A stretch of DNA of 64,000 bases from Alcanivoracaceae bacterium (GCA_029212745.1 JARGOL010000003.1:1-64000), one strand, 5' to 3'; counted from the stretch's first letter, positions 27,562 to 37,348 are shown. Program-made: numbers and translations. Notes: generated from the sequence alone by a model not told the origin.

Positions 27562-28539
27562 ATGCAGCAACCCTCACAGCAACAGAACACCTGCACCGGC
27601 TGCCAGCGCCCCCTGGGGGCGCGCAGCGGCCTGTGCCGGGAATGCCAGGCCGACCGTCGCCGCCAGCGGGTGCGCCTCGGGGTGTGGCTCACCAGCCTCG
27701 CCGTGGTCGCCGCAGGACTGGCGTGGACGTGGCAGGCCTACCTGGCCCCGTGGCTGGACGAGTACCGCAGCAAGCAGCACCTGGCGCACGCCACGGCGCG
27801 CGTGGCGGAGGCACAGGAGGCGGTCACCGCGGTCTACGAGCGCACCGGGTTCCTGCCCAATACCAACCTGGATGCCAAGCTGCCCGGCGCCGACCAGCTG
27901 GGAGACGACATTGTCGCCAGCATACGCGTCGGCTCCAGTGCCCAGATCACCCTGACATTACAACCGCAGCTGCCACTGGTGGGCGGCAAGACATTGATTT
28001 TCCTGCCCGAGAAGCACCCCCGCCATGTCCTGAAATGGCGCTGCGAAGGCGGCACCCTGCCGGCCGCGCGGCGGCCGCAAAGCTGCGTGCACAAGCTGGT
28101 GCTGTCGCGGCCGGACGATACCCACGCCGTGGACCTGGATGAGATCAAGGAACTGGCAACGACCCTGCCCGCGGCCGGCAGCAGTGACGACCCGCTGGCA
28201 CGCCGCAAGCAGGTGGCCCTGGACGAGATCAGCGACATCATCGCGGACAGTCGCAAGCTGCGCCTGAAGATGATGGTCTATTACACCTCGGCCGGCGGCG
28301 AGTGGCCCGCCAGCAACGCCTACCTGGACCTGCCTCCGCCAAACAGACTGGGTGGCGGCAACATCCAGTCGGTCAAGGTCACCGCCGCTGGGCGCATCGA
28401 GTACCGCTTCAGTGGCGGCGCACCCGGCCTTGAAGGCCACCGCTTCTGGTTGCAGGCCGGCGGCCTGGGCCAGTGGAAGTGCGGCGCTACCCTGCCGGGT
28501 GATCATCTACCACCGGCCTGTGACGGGCCAATCCAGTAA
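27562..28539 (+). CDS. Zinc-ribbon, membrane-anchored protein with two pilin-like domains (copy A)
   Basis: I do not recognise a named family. The 325-residue protein begins with a short cytoplasmic zinc ribbon (CTGC at 11-14, CREC at 25-28), then a hydrophobic helix (about 39-62), then two extracytoplasmic domains. Domain 1 (about 72-180) shows TGFLPNTNLDAKL and GGKTLIFLP, ending W-x-C-x-G-G-T-L-P...C, the layout of a type IV pilin head with its C-terminal disulfide loop. Domain 2 (about 235-325) repeats the plan (GEWPASNAYLDL ... WKCGATLPGDHLPPAC). No prepilin peptidase site (G/FxxxE) is visible. It is paralogous to the next gene. The start at 27562 is inferred from the zinc ribbon. Confidence 0.65.
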   Translation: MQQPSQQQNTCTGCQRPLGARSGLCRECQADRRRQRVRLGVWLTSLAVVAAGLAWTWQAYLAPWLDEYRSKQHLAHATARVAEAQEAVTAVYERTGFLPNTNLDAKLPGADQLGDDIVASIRVGSSAQITLTLQPQLPLVGGKTLIFLPEKHPRHVLKWRCEGGTLPAARRPQSCVHKLVLSRPDDTHAVDLDEIKELATTLPAAGSSDDPLARRKQVALDEISDIIADSRKLRLKMMVYYTSAGGEWPASNAYLDLPPPNRLGGGNIQSVKVTAAGRIEYRFSGGAPGLEGHRFWLQAGGLGQWKCGATLPGDHLPPACDGPIQ

Positions 28540-28608
28540 GGCGGTTGTCCGCGAGCCCGGATTCGTGGTCTGCTTCGCAGAACAGCACAAGGGAGACCGA
28601 ACACCGTC

Positions 28609-29895
28609 ATGCCTGCCTCATTCCGGCTCATATTCCGTGGCCAGATAGCCACCGGGAGTGATCCTGACGCCGCCGCCAGCGTACTGGCACGGCGCTTCCG
28701 GCTGGACAGTGCCACCACGGCCAAGGTGATGTCCGGCCGCAAGGTGGCACTGGCCCGTGAACTGTCCGAAGCCGACGCGTTCTCCCTGCAGGCAGAACTG
28801 GAAGGTGCGGGCATCATCACCCGCATCGAGACCGACCCGCATTCGGCGTCCGAGCCGCAGGCGCCTGTGGAGCACTCGCCCACACCGGCCGCCCCGCCAC
28901 CCGAGCCGACCGCGCCACCCGTCACGCCCGACTCCCCGAATGCCCCGGTTACTGCCGACTTCTCAGCCACGTCCGGCGCCACGGCACCCTGTCGCCAGTG
29001 CATGCGCGAGCTGGCCCCGGGCAGCAGCTTCTGCCCCTGGTGCGGCGCCCGCCAGGGCAACCGTATGGTCCGCTCCGTGATCATCATGGTGATGCTGCTG
29101 CTGATGCTGGCCGCCATTGGCATTCCCCTGTATTACGCCGCCAGCGACGCCATTCAGGCGCGCTCTGCATCGCACCAGCATGTGGAAAAGGCCATGGCGC
29201 GTGCCGGGAATATCCAGCAACAGGTTGCCGCGTTTATCCAGCGCACCAATTTCTGGCCCAACAGCAACCTCGACGCCGGACTGCCACGGCCCGAGGCACT
29301 GGCGGATGACAGCCTGAAAAGCATCACCGTCGGCAACCAGGCCATGATCGCACTGGCGTTCCGTGACGAGCTCCCCGGCATCGGCGGCCACACCCTGCTT
29401 TTTGTGCCCGCCAGTGACAGCGGCAAACTGCCCAGCTGGGAATGCCGTGGCGGCACCCTGCCCGCCAGGTGGCTGCCGGACACCTGCGAACCGCCGGAAG
29501 CAGAACCCGCACCGGCCGCCGCGCCGGAAACCACACCGCAACCAGCGCCCACCGGGGGCGACCTGCCGCCGGCCAACTATCTGCGCCGGGTACTCACCCA
29601 GGAGCTGAAGCAGAGCCAGTACATTCGCGACAAGATGATCGCCTACCAGCGCCGCCATGGGCGCTGGCCGGCAGGGCATGACGCGCTCGACCTGGCCGAC
29701 CCGCTCAAGCTGGGCAGCTACGCCATGCGCCGGGTGGAGGTCCAGGCCGGAGGCAAACTGCTGTATGAGTTTTCCACCGCCCTGGAAAACATGGAAGGCC
29801 GCCAGATCACCCTGGAAGCGCGCGATGACGGCAAACGCTGGCAGTGCCTCAGCGATCTGCCAGTCACCCATTTACCGACCATGTGCCAGCCATGA
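28609..29895 (+). CDS. Zinc-ribbon, membrane-anchored protein with two pilin-like domains (copy B)
   Basis: This 428-residue paralogue of the preceding protein has a longer front. Residues 1-75 form a small domain (FRLIFRGQIATGSDP ... ELEGAGIITRIE) of a type I have seen at the N terminus of other envelope proteins. A proline-rich linker (about 76-125) follows, then a zinc ribbon (C128, C131, C142, C145). The membrane helix at 153-175 ends AAIGIPLYYAASDAIQARS, strikingly like the pilin alpha-1 helix but without E5 or a cleavage site. Two pilin-like heads follow (about 180-285 and 320-425), each ending W-x-C...LP...C, joined by an Ala/Pro linker. Ribosome site AAGGGAGA precedes the ATG. Function unknown; pilus-related is inference. 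Confidence 0.65.
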   Translation: MPASFRLIFRGQIATGSDPDAAASVLARRFRLDSATTAKVMSGRKVALARELSEADAFSLQAELEGAGIITRIETDPHSASEPQAPVEHSPTPAAPPPEPTAPPVTPDSPNAPVTADFSATSGATAPCRQCMRELAPGSSFCPWCGARQGNRMVRSVIIMVMLLLMLAAIGIPLYYAASDAIQARSASHQHVEKAMARAGNIQQQVAAFIQRTNFWPNSNLDAGLPRPEALADDSLKSITVGNQAMIALAFRDELPGIGGHTLLFVPASDSGKLPSWECRGGTLPARWLPDTCEPPEAEPAPAAAPETTPQPAPTGGDLPPANYLRRVLTQELKQSQYIRDKMIAYQRRHGRWPAGHDALDLADPLKLGSYAMRRVEVQAGGKLLYEFSTALENMEGRQITLEARDDGKRWQCLSDLPVTHLPTMCQP

Positions 29896-29920
29896 AAAAG
29901 CCCGCCGTTAGCGGGCGGGC
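29895..29920 (-). terminator. Rho-independent terminator (thiolase gene side)
   Basis: A hairpin GCCCGC (29900-29905), loop CGTTA, GCGGGC (29911-29916) is followed on the minus strand by a T run (plus-strand A tract 29895-29899). It lies 57 bp after the stop of the minus-strand thiolase gene and just past the convergent copy-B gene. Confidence 0.7.
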
Positions 29921-29976
29921 CTGAGTCTGCACGAGTCACCCTGCCCGACGTTCAGCCGGGCCAGATGGTTTTGACG

Positions 29977-31143
29977 CTAGATAATTTCGAAGATGGTGGC
30001 GTTCGCCGTGCCCAGCCCCTCGCAGATGGCGAGCAGGCCGTAACGACCACCACGACGGCGCAGCTCGTAGATCAGCGTGCCTGCCAGCTTGGCGCCCGTG
30101 GCGCCAAGGGGATGGCCCAGTGCCTGGGCGCCGCCATTGACGTTGAGCTTTTCAAGGTCTGCACCCAGCGCCTTGGCCCAGGCCAGTGGCACCGAGCCGA
30201 ATGCCTCGTTGACCTCGTAAAGGTCCATGTCGGCCATACTCAGGCCGGACTTCTCCAGCACCTTTTCCGTGGCCGGGATCGGCCCCTCGAGCACCATGGT
30301 CGGGTCAGAGCCCACCACGGCCATGGTATGCACCCGGGCCAGTGGCGTGAGCCCGTATTCCTTCACCGCTTTCTCGCTGGCCACCAGCACCGCTGACGCG
30401 CCATCACAGATCTGGCTGGCGAAGGCCGCGGAAATCACGCCGCCCTCCTGGATCGGGTCCAGGCCCAGCATGGCGTCATAGTCCGGCTCCCAGCGAATGC
30501 CCTCGTCGGTGTCGTGGACCAGGGTGGTGCCGTCTTCCATCTCCACATCAACCGGAATGATCTCGTCCTTGAACTTGCCGGCCTTGGTGGCCGCTGCCCC
30601 ATGGACATGGCTGTTATAGGCAAACCGCGCCAGTTCTTCGCGCGTCACCCCGTATTTGGCGGCCATGCGCTCGGCGCCGACGAACTGGCTGAAGGTCTCG
30701 TTCGGGTAGCGCTTGCTGATCTCGCCCGCAAATGGCGTGCCCAGATCCATGGCCTTGGCCATGGGCGAGCCGATCGGCACCTGGCTCATGGATTCCACGC
30801 CCCCGGCGATGACCAGGTCCTGGGTGCCCGACAGTACCGCCTGGGCAGCGAAATGAATGGCCTGCTGGGACGAGCCGCACTGGCGGTCAATGGACACACC
30901 GGGCACGGACTCCGGCAGTTTCGAACTGAGGATGGAGGTGCGTGCCACATTGAACGTCTGCGGGCCGATCTGGCTGACGCAGCCATACACCACGTCATCC
31001 ACTTTTGCCGGGTCCACGCCGGTCCGGTCCAGCAGCGCATCAATCACCATGCCGCCGAGATCGGCGGGGTGCTTGCGACTCAGGCGCCCGTTACGGCGCC
31101 CCCCGGCGGTGCGAACCGCATCCACGATATAGGCTTCAGCCAC
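29977..31143 (-). CDS. Thiolase / acetyl-CoA C-acyltransferase
   Basis: This 388-residue thiolase runs a Claisen condensation or the thiolytic cleavage of beta-ketoacyl-CoA. The acyl-accepting cysteine is in [12 protein letters not shown] (about 89), the catalytic histidine is in [19 protein letters not shown], and the second cysteine is in [13 protein letters not shown]. The small differences from CxGGG and the QQ after the first cysteine are common in degradative, sterol or medium-chain type thiolases; the exact substrate is unclear. The start is GTG at 31143, with AAGGAG 7 nt upstream. A terminator follows at 29895-29920. It is divergent from the DUF6502 gene. Confidence 0.9.
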   Translation of the reverse strand: MAEAYIVDAVRTAGGRRNGRLSRKHPADLGGMVIDALLDRTGVDPAKVDDVVYGCVSQIGPQTFNVARTSILSSKLPESVPGVSIDRQCGSSQQAIHFAAQAVLSGTQDLVIAGGVESMSQVPIGSPMAKAMDLGTPFAGEISKRYPNETFSQFVGAERMAAKYGVTREELARFAYNSHVHGAAATKAGKFKDEIIPVDVEMEDGTTLVHDTDEGIRWEPDYDAMLGLDPIQEGGVISAAFASQICDGASAVLVASEKAVKEYGLTPLARVHTMAVVGSDPTMVLEGPIPATEKVLEKSGLSMADMDLYEVNEAFGSVPLAWAKALGADLEKLNVNGGAQALGHPLGATGAKLAGTLIYELRRRGGRYGLLAICEGLGTANATIFEII

Positions 31144-31277
31144 GGTCTTCTCCTTTTGCTACGGGGCGTTAATGGCGGCAGACTAGCGCCCCCACCGGGC
31201 GGCCCACAATGACCGTGTGCATCGCCGGCACTAGACATCTGGTCAGCTACCGTTCGTCAGCTGGCCTGACGCGCGCA

Positions 31278-31312
31278 TTGACCCCCGTCGTTTTTGGGAA
31301 TAATTTCCCAAA
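31278..31312 (+). promoter_or_regulatory. Promoter with overlapping 20-bp palindrome upstream of the DUF6502 gene
   Basis: TTGACC (31278-31283) and TAATTT (31301-31306) are spaced by exactly 17 bp. A perfect inverted repeat TTTGGGAA-TAAT-TTCCCAAA (31293-31312) covers the -10 element and ends one base before the ATG at 31314. Transcription would begin at or very near the start codon, giving a leaderless message, and no ribosome binding site is present. The position suits a self-acting repressor operator. Confidence 0.65.
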
Positions 31313-31313
31313 T

Positions 31314-32129
31314 ATGGAAACGCAAACGTCGACAATCCTGCTTGCACTCGCCCGGCTCCTGCGACCGATCGTCCGGGTGTTGCTGCACAACAAGGTGTCA
31401 TACGCCACCTTTGATGAGATCGCCCGGCAGGTGTTTGTCGAGGTGGCGGACGAACATTTTGCCATCGACGGCAAGAAGCAGACCAACAGCCGGATCGCGG
31501 TAGTGACCGGCCTGTCACGCAAGGAAGTGCTGCGCATCAAGCGCCTGGAGCCCCTGGCAGACCGGGACCTGGGCAAGCAGTTCCATCGGGCCGCACGCGT
31601 GGTGTCTGCCTGGACCAGCGAGGAACGCTTTATGGACAGCGACAGCAAGCCGGCAGTACTGCCCTTCGATGGCGCTGACAACAGCTTCTCGGCACTGGTG
31701 GCCAGCCACAGTGGCGACATGCCACCGCGCGCCATTCTTGACGACCTGACCCAGGCCGGCGTGGTCAGCATCGACGATGACCGTAATGTACGGCTGCTCA
31801 AGACGGCCTATGTCCCCAGCCAGGACGCCGCGCAGATCATGCGCATCCTTGGCACCGACGTCGGCGACCTGGGCGAGACCATCGTCCATAACCTGCATGC
31901 CAGCGACCGGGACAGCCGCTTCCAGCTCAAGGTGGCCTACGACAACCTGCCCGAGGAAGCACTCAACGACTTCCATGACATGGTTTCCCAGCGCGGTTAC
32001 AGCGTACTGAAAGATTTCGACCAGTGGTTGCGCCAGCACGACCGTGACAGCAACCCTGACGCCTCCGGCTCCGGACGCATGCGCGCCGGCGTGGGCATCT
32101 ACTACTTCGAAGAACAACAGGAGGCATGA
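31314..32129 (+). CDS. DUF6502 family protein, probable DNA-binding regulator
   Basis: This 271-residue cytoplasmic protein matches the DUF6502 family as I know it. The first third has the look of a winged helix: VSYATFDEIARQVFVEVADE, then RIAVVTGLSRKEVLRIKRL (about 62-80) resembles a helix-turn-helix. The rest (about 95-271) is mixed helix and strand without known catalytic motifs. The start METQTSTILLALARLLRP is chosen at 31314, directly after a 20-bp palindrome. Its stop overlaps the DUF5666 lipoprotein gene by 4 bp (ATGA), so the two are an operon. A regulator role is inferred; the function has not been established to my knowledge. Confidence 0.75.
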   Translation: METQTSTILLALARLLRPIVRVLLHNKVSYATFDEIARQVFVEVADEHFAIDGKKQTNSRIAVVTGLSRKEVLRIKRLEPLADRDLGKQFHRAARVVSAWTSEERFMDSDSKPAVLPFDGADNSFSALVASHSGDMPPRAILDDLTQAGVVSIDDDRNVRLLKTAYVPSQDAAQIMRILGTDVGDLGETIVHNLHASDRDSRFQLKVAYDNLPEEALNDFHDMVSQRGYSVLKDFDQWLRQHDRDSNPDASGSGRMRAGVGIYYFEEQQEA

Positions 32130-33730
32130 CTATGGACAGCTTGCCCATGCTTCGACAGATTGCCCTGACCCTCTTGATTGCAGCCATCAGCGGCTGCGGT
32201 GGTGGCAGTGGCAGCGACCCGTTTGCCGGCGGTGGCGTCGGCGGTTCCTCCAGCGGCACCGAAACGGCCGAGGGCGGCATCGGTGGCTCCGGCTCCGGCA
32301 CCGCCACCGGCTATGGTTCCATCTACATCAATGAGATGCGCCACTTTGAAGTGGATCCCGATGCCCTGGTGACCCTTGATGGCGTTGCCCTGTCAGCCGA
32401 CAGCGTCAATCCCACCGATATGGGCCTGCCGGAAGGTGTCACCGTGGACTATCTCCTCGCCGAGGATGCCAACGACACGCTGACCAGCGGCACCGCAACG
32501 CGCCTGCGTGCCTGGCACCGCGTCATCGGCCCGGTGACCGGTGTGGCCCCGCTGGAAGTGCTTGGCCAGCCGGTCCAGAGCACCGCGGATACCAGTGTCG
32601 AAACGGCCCTGGGCAACACACTGGGCGATCTGGAAAACCTGGTGAACGGCGACATCGTCGCGGTAGCCGGGCCAGCAGACAATGGCGGCCTGATCCGGGC
32701 CAGCCGCGTCGCCGAACGCGACACCCTGCCCCTGCAATGGCAGCTGGTGGGCGCCGTGCAAAACTATGACAGCGGTGCGGGCACCTTCGAGATCGGCAAC
32801 CAGAGCATTGCCCTGGGCGGCGTCCTGCCTGACAACTGTGACAGCTTCGGTAACGGCAGCCAGGTGCATGTGCTTGCCGCCAAGGACTCCACGTTCCTGG
32901 CCGGCGACACCCTGGACACCGTCACCAGCGTCACCTGTGTCGATAACGCCTTCGACCTGATTGGCGCAGAGGCGCCAGAACAGGTGCCGGCCACGTTCGA
33001 GGGCATCATCGTCGATGTCAGCGCCCTGCCGGAAATCCGGGTGGGCGGCCAACGGGTCAATGTGGCCAACGTCCTGGACCTGGTGTTCGGCCGCGTTGGT
33101 GACCTGTCCGTGGGCACGCACATTGAGGTGGAAGGCGTACTCGACACCACCACCGGCATCCTCAGCGCCAAGCGCATCATCTTCCTGAGCCCGCTGGTGG
33201 AGCTGACCGGCCCGCTGGAAAGCGCCCTGGCGGGTGAGTGGTTCAACATGCTCGGCGTCACGGTGAAGAATACCGCCGGCACACTCGACCCGGGCATGGT
33301 GCTCCAGAATGGCGACACCAGCAGCCCGGTAAATGTGCGCGGCTTCGTCACCGGGTTCCGTGACCGCGCCGGCAGCGACTGGGATTCTGTGGTGTACGCA
33401 GAAGAAATCGAACAGGTGGCCAGCTCCGACGAAAGCATCTACGGCCCGGTCACCAGCACCACCACCGACGTGATCAGCATCCTCGGTGTGGACTTCGACC
33501 TGGACACGGCCAGCGGCATCAGCATCCTGACGCTGGACGACAGCGTCTCTGGAACGATCGCGGAAACAGCGGAGAACATCACCAGCATCTGCCTGCTTGA
33601 TCTGCTGCTGTGCCCGAGCAATGAAGAGATCACCGCCATGGCGGCCAACCAGGCCACCGCCGAGGCCACCGGCAACTTCGAGAGCCCCCTTAACCGTATC
33701 GCCGGCGAGCTGGCGCTTTACGCAGACTGA
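32126..33730 (+). CDS. DUF5666 repeat lipoprotein
   Basis: This 534-residue envelope protein has a lipoprotein signal: a hydrophobic stretch ALTLLIAAISGC with the lipobox cysteine near residue 24, followed by a Gly/Ser-rich tether (about 25-62) and GSIYINEMRHFEVDP. The body shows about five recurring small beta modules, each with a core of the type GPVTGV...LEVLGQPV or GIIVDVS...IRVGGQRV, consistent with tandem DUF5666 OB-like domains. The start at 32126 overlaps the upstream gene by 4 bp. Asp at +2 is absent (CGGGSG), so export to the outer membrane is expected. The role is unknown. Two terminators follow. Confidence 0.75.
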   Translation: MTMDSLPMLRQIALTLLIAAISGCGGGSGSDPFAGGGVGGSSSGTETAEGGIGGSGSGTATGYGSIYINEMRHFEVDPDALVTLDGVALSADSVNPTDMGLPEGVTVDYLLAEDANDTLTSGTATRLRAWHRVIGPVTGVAPLEVLGQPVQSTADTSVETALGNTLGDLENLVNGDIVAVAGPADNGGLIRASRVAERDTLPLQWQLVGAVQNYDSGAGTFEIGNQSIALGGVLPDNCDSFGNGSQVHVLAAKDSTFLAGDTLDTVTSVTCVDNAFDLIGAEAPEQVPATFEGIIVDVSALPEIRVGGQRVNVANVLDLVFGRVGDLSVGTHIEVEGVLDTTTGILSAKRIIFLSPLVELTGPLESALAGEWFNMLGVTVKNTAGTLDPGMVLQNGDTSSPVNVRGFVTGFRDRAGSDWDSVVYAEEIEQVASSDESIYGPVTSTTTDVISILGVDFDLDTASGISILTLDDSVSGTIAETAENITSICLLDLLLCPSNEEITAMAANQATAEATGNFESPLNRIAGELALYAD

Positions 33731-33735
33731 CCCCC

Positions 33736-33758
33736 CGGGCACAACCCGTGCCCGTTTT
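33736..33758 (+). terminator. First of two tandem terminators after the DUF5666 gene
   Basis: A 7-bp stem CGGGCAC (33736-33742) and GTGCCCG (33748-33754) with loop AACCC is followed by TTTT, 5 bp past the stop codon. Confidence 0.65.
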
Positions 33759-33760
33759 AT

Positions 33761-33795
33761 GCCGCGACACACCCCTTGTGTCGCGGCTTTTTTTT
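33761..33795 (+). terminator. Strong rho-independent terminator
   Basis: A perfect 10-bp stem (GCCGCGACAC 33761-33770 and GTGTCGCGGC 33778-33787, loop ACCCCTT) is followed by eight T residues (33788-33795). It closes the DUF6502-DUF5666 operon. Confidence 0.92.
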
Positions 33796-33879
33796 GCCTG
33801 CTGATTTTGCCCTGCATCAACAACCGGCCGGCGCACCACCTTACACTGTCTGCCTGTCACCGCACGGAACCGGCACGCC

Positions 33880-35100
33880 ATGACCACACCCGACACATCG
33901 CTCCGGCGCAGCATTTCCCTGCCGCAACTGGTGTTGTATGGCCTGGGCACGACCATTGGCGCGGGCATCTACGCCCTCACCGGCGAAGTGGCCGGTGCCG
34001 CCGGCTACGGTGCGCCCCTGTCCTTCCTGCTCGCGTCGATCCTGGCCGGCTTCACCGCGCTTTCCTTTGCCGAACTCTCCGGCCGCTTTCCCCGTGCGGC
34101 CGGCGCTGCCATGTATGTCCAGCAAGGCATGGGCAGCCGCCACCTGGCTGCCACGGTGGGTCTGCTGGTGGCGCTGGCAGGTATTGTCTCGGCCGCTGCG
34201 TTGATCAACGCCTTTATCGACCAGGCGACTGCGCTGCTGCCCGTGGCGCGCCTGCCGGCGCAGGTCATCGCCAGCCTGCTGGTGGTGGCAATCGCTGCCA
34301 AAGGCATTCGCGAGTCCGTACTGGTCGCGTCCGCAATCACGCTGGTGGAAGTCTCCGGGTTACTGCTGGTGGTCTATGCAAGCCGGGACGGATGGCTGGA
34401 CGCGGATCTGGCTGCACTCACTGGTGCCGGGCAACCGCTTGCCTGGCAAGGGGTGTTTGCCGGCGCACTGCTGGCTTTCTATGCCTTCATCGGGTTTGAA
34501 GACATGGTCGACGTGGCGGAGGAAGTGAAACAGCCACGTCGCAACCTGCCCCGGGCCATCCTGTTGACGCTGGTGAGTGTCACCGTGCTGTACACACTGA
34601 TCATGGCTGCGGCTGTGCTGGCCGTGCCACCACAAACGCTGGCAGCCCAGAAAGCGCCGCTGGTGTTCCTGTACCAGCATTATGCCGGTGGCAACGGGAT
34701 GACGCTGGCCGTGATCGGCCTGCTGGCCATCATCAACGGCGCCCTTGTGCAAACCGTGATGGCCTCGCGCGTGCTCTACGGACTGGCCTCGCGCGGCCAG
34801 CTGCCCAGTGTCTTCTCCAGCGTCAACACGATGACGCACACGCCGCTGGCCGCCACCTTTGCCGCCGGCACAGCACTGCTGTTGCTGACGCTGGCGGGCA
34901 GCCTCGCCGGTCTGGCCGAGGCCACCTCGCTGCTGATGCTTTGCGTGTTCGCGCTGGTCAACCTGGCGCTGCTGCGTATCAAGACAAGGTCCGCACCGGC
35001 CCAGGGCCTGCAGGTGCCTATCTGGGTACCCGCCCTCGGCCTGCTGGCCTGTGCCGGATTCATTCTTGCCCGCGGGCTGCAGGCCGCAGGCATGCTCTAA
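33880..35100 (+). CDS. APC-superfamily amino acid/polyamine permease
   Basis: This is a 406-residue inner-membrane transporter. The first helix carries GLGTTIGAGIYALTGEVAG, the unwound GxGxG substrate-binding region of APC carriers. FIGFEDMVDVAEEVKQPRRNLP (about 205-226) is the second conserved APC signature. About 11-12 hydrophobic segments can be counted. Substrate cannot be assigned; cationic amino acid or polyamine relatives share this pattern. It is separated from upstream genes by a strong terminator and converges on parC with a 7-bp gap, so it is probably a single-gene unit. Confidence 0.88.
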   Translation: MTTPDTSLRRSISLPQLVLYGLGTTIGAGIYALTGEVAGAAGYGAPLSFLLASILAGFTALSFAELSGRFPRAAGAAMYVQQGMGSRHLAATVGLLVALAGIVSAAALINAFIDQATALLPVARLPAQVIASLLVVAIAAKGIRESVLVASAITLVEVSGLLLVVYASRDGWLDADLAALTGAGQPLAWQGVFAGALLAFYAFIGFEDMVDVAEEVKQPRRNLPRAILLTLVSVTVLYTLIMAAAVLAVPPQTLAAQKAPLVFLYQHYAGGNGMTLAVIGLLAIINGALVQTVMASRVLYGLASRGQLPSVFSSVNTMTHTPLAATFAAGTALLLLTLAGSLAGLAEATSLLMLCVFALVNLALLRIKTRSAPAQGLQVPIWVPALGLLACAGFILARGLQAAGML

Positions 35101-35107
35101 GGGCGCG

Positions 35108-37348
35108 CTAGCTCTCCTTACGCTCCACGGCCAGGGCATCCACGTTCTGGAAGCCGCGCGGCAACTTGGCTCCACGGCGGCCGCGCTCACCCATGTAATG
35201 TTCCAGGTCGGCCGGCTTGAGGTTCAGGTGGCGGCGCCCGGCATGTACCACCAGCGTGTCGTTGGGCCCCAGCACCTGCATGTCCTGGACGAACTCCACC
35301 CGATCCTGCACCCGGGCCGAGGGAATGGACATCATCTTGTTGCCTTTGCCGCGTGCCATCTCCGGGAGGTCCTTGACCGCAAAGACAAGCATGCGCCCTT
35401 CATTGGAGACCACGGCGATGACATCGTTGTCGGTATCGTTCACCACGCGTGGATGCATGACCTTGCCGCCCTTCGGCACCGTCAACACGCTCTTGCCCGC
35501 CTTCTTGTTGGCAAACAGGTCACCGAGGCGGGCGACAAACCCGTACCCGGCATCTGTGGCCAGCAGCCAGGCCTGTTTTTCCGCGCCCATCATCGCAGCC
35601 ACGAACGAGGCCCCGCTGGGCGGATTGAGCAGCGCGCTGAGGGGCTCGCCATGACTGCGGGCACTGGGCAAAGTATGCGCCAGCACCGAATAACTGCGCC
35701 CGGTGGAATCGAGGAAACAGGCAGGCTGGTTGGACTTGCCCTGGGCCGCACTGCGGAAGGCATCGCCTGACTTGTAGCTGAGGCTGGCCGGATCGAGGTC
35801 GTGGCCCTTGCCGGCACGCACCCAGCCCTTCTCGGACAGGATCACGGTGACCGGATCGGCGCTCAACAGGTCCGTCTCATCCATGGCTTTTGCTTCACCA
35901 CGCTGCACCAGCGGCGAACGCCGGTCATCGCCATACTTTTCGGCGTCGGCCATGATCTCCTTCGACACCAGCGTCTTCATCCGCTTCATTGAGCCGAGCG
36001 TCTTCTCCAGCCAGTCGCGCTCTTCTTCCAGCTCGCTCTGCTCTCCGCGAATCTTCATTTCCTCAAGCTTGGCGAGGTGACGCAGCTTCAACTCGAGGAT
36101 CGCTTCGGCCTGCTTGTCGGAAAGCCCGAAGCGCTCCATCAACACCGGCTTGGGCTCGTCCTCGGTGCGGATGATATGGATGACCTCATCAATATTGAGG
36201 AACGCCACCAGCAAACCATCAAGGATATGCAGCCGGTCCAGAACCTTGTCGAGGCGGTGCTGCAGACGGCGGCGCACCGTAACCATGCGGAACTGCAGCC
36301 ACTCGTTGAGAATCACATCCAGTGATTTCACCTGCGGCTTGCCATCAATACCGATCATGTTGAGGTTGACCCGGTACTGCTTCTCCAGATCAGTAGTGGC
36401 AAACAGGTGACTCATCAGCTGTTCAAGGTCGACGCGGTTCGAGCGCGGCGTAATGACCAGTCGGGTCGGATTCTCATGGTCGGATTCATCACGCAGGTCC
36501 GTCACCATGGGCAGCTTTTTCTTCTGCATCTGGTCGGCAATCTGCTCCAGCACCTTGGCACCGGACACCTGGTACGGCAGGGCGGTAATGACGATGTCGT
36601 TCTCTTCCTTTTCCCACACCGCACGCATCTTTATGGCGCCACGGCCCTCGGCATACATGCGAATGATGTCATTGCGCGGCGTGATGATCTCCGCCTCGGT
36701 GGGAAAATCAGGGCCCTGGATATCCTCGAGAAGATCATCCAGGGACGATCCCGGATCTTTCAAAAGACGCACCGCGGCGTTGGCCACCTCACACAAATTG
36801 TGCGGTGGAATATCCGTACTCATGCCAACGGCGATACCGGTAGTGCCATTGAGAAGCACGTTGGGCAGGCGCGACGGCAACAGTTTCGGTTCGTCCATGG
36901 TGCCGTCGAAGTTGGGCACCCACTCCACCGTTCCCTGGCCAAGCTCGGACAGCAGTACCTCGGCATAGGGAGCCAGGCGCGATTCGGTATAACGCATTGC
37001 CGCGAACGACTTCGGGTCATCGGCAGAACCCCAGTTCCCCTGGCCATCCACCAGCGGGTAGCGATAGGAGAAAGGCTGCGCCATCAACACCATGGCCTCG
37101 TAGCAGGCGCTGTCACCATGCGGATGGTATTTACCCAGCACGTCACCCACGGTGCGCGCTGACTTCTTGTACTTGGCCGTGTTCTTCAGGCCCAGCTCGC
37201 TCATGGCGTAGACAATGCGTCGCTGCACTGGCTTGAGGCCGTCACCAATATGCGGCAACGCACGATCCAGAATGACGTACATGGAATAATCCAGGTACGC
37301 CTTCTCGGTGTAATCGCGTAGGGAGTGTTTCTCGAAATCGTCAGCCAT
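35108..37348 (-). CDS. parC: DNA topoisomerase IV subunit A
   Basis: ParC breaks and reseals DNA to unlink daughter chromosomes, working with ParE. The 746-residue protein has the N-terminal winged-helix and tower domains with the active-site tyrosine in [10 protein letters not shown] (Tyr120) and an [12 protein letters not shown] region with Ser80 and Glu84, the unmutated quinolone-resistance positions. The C-terminal beta-pinwheel follows residue 490. It lies 71 bp after parE on the same strand and is the end of the thiC-to-parC run. Confidence 0.97.
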   Translation of the reverse strand: MADDFEKHSLRDYTEKAYLDYSMYVILDRALPHIGDGLKPVQRRIVYAMSELGLKNTAKYKKSARTVGDVLGKYHPHGDSACYEAMVLMAQPFSYRYPLVDGQGNWGSADDPKSFAAMRYTESRLAPYAEVLLSELGQGTVEWVPNFDGTMDEPKLLPSRLPNVLLNGTTGIAVGMSTDIPPHNLCEVANAAVRLLKDPGSSLDDLLEDIQGPDFPTEAEIITPRNDIIRMYAEGRGAIKMRAVWEKEENDIVITALPYQVSGAKVLEQIADQMQKKKLPMVTDLRDESDHENPTRLVITPRSNRVDLEQLMSHLFATTDLEKQYRVNLNMIGIDGKPQVKSLDVILNEWLQFRMVTVRRRLQHRLDKVLDRLHILDGLLVAFLNIDEVIHIIRTEDEPKPVLMERFGLSDKQAEAILELKLRHLAKLEEMKIRGEQSELEEERDWLEKTLGSMKRMKTLVSKEIMADAEKYGDDRRSPLVQRGEAKAMDETDLLSADPVTVILSEKGWVRAGKGHDLDPASLSYKSGDAFRSAAQGKSNQPACFLDSTGRSYSVLAHTLPSARSHGEPLSALLNPPSGASFVAAMMGAEKQAWLLATDAGYGFVARLGDLFANKKAGKSVLTVPKGGKVMHPRVVNDTDNDVIAVVSNEGRMLVFAVKDLPEMARGKGNKMMSIPSARVQDRVEFVQDMQVLGPNDTLVVHAGRRHLNLKPADLEHYMGERGRRGAKLPRGFQNVDALAVERKES

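Noticed and set aside
32393-33823. 476-codon minus-strand frame opposite the DUF5666 lipoprotein gene
   Set aside because: The plus strand has a signal peptide, lipobox and terminators; the minus frame runs through the terminator region.
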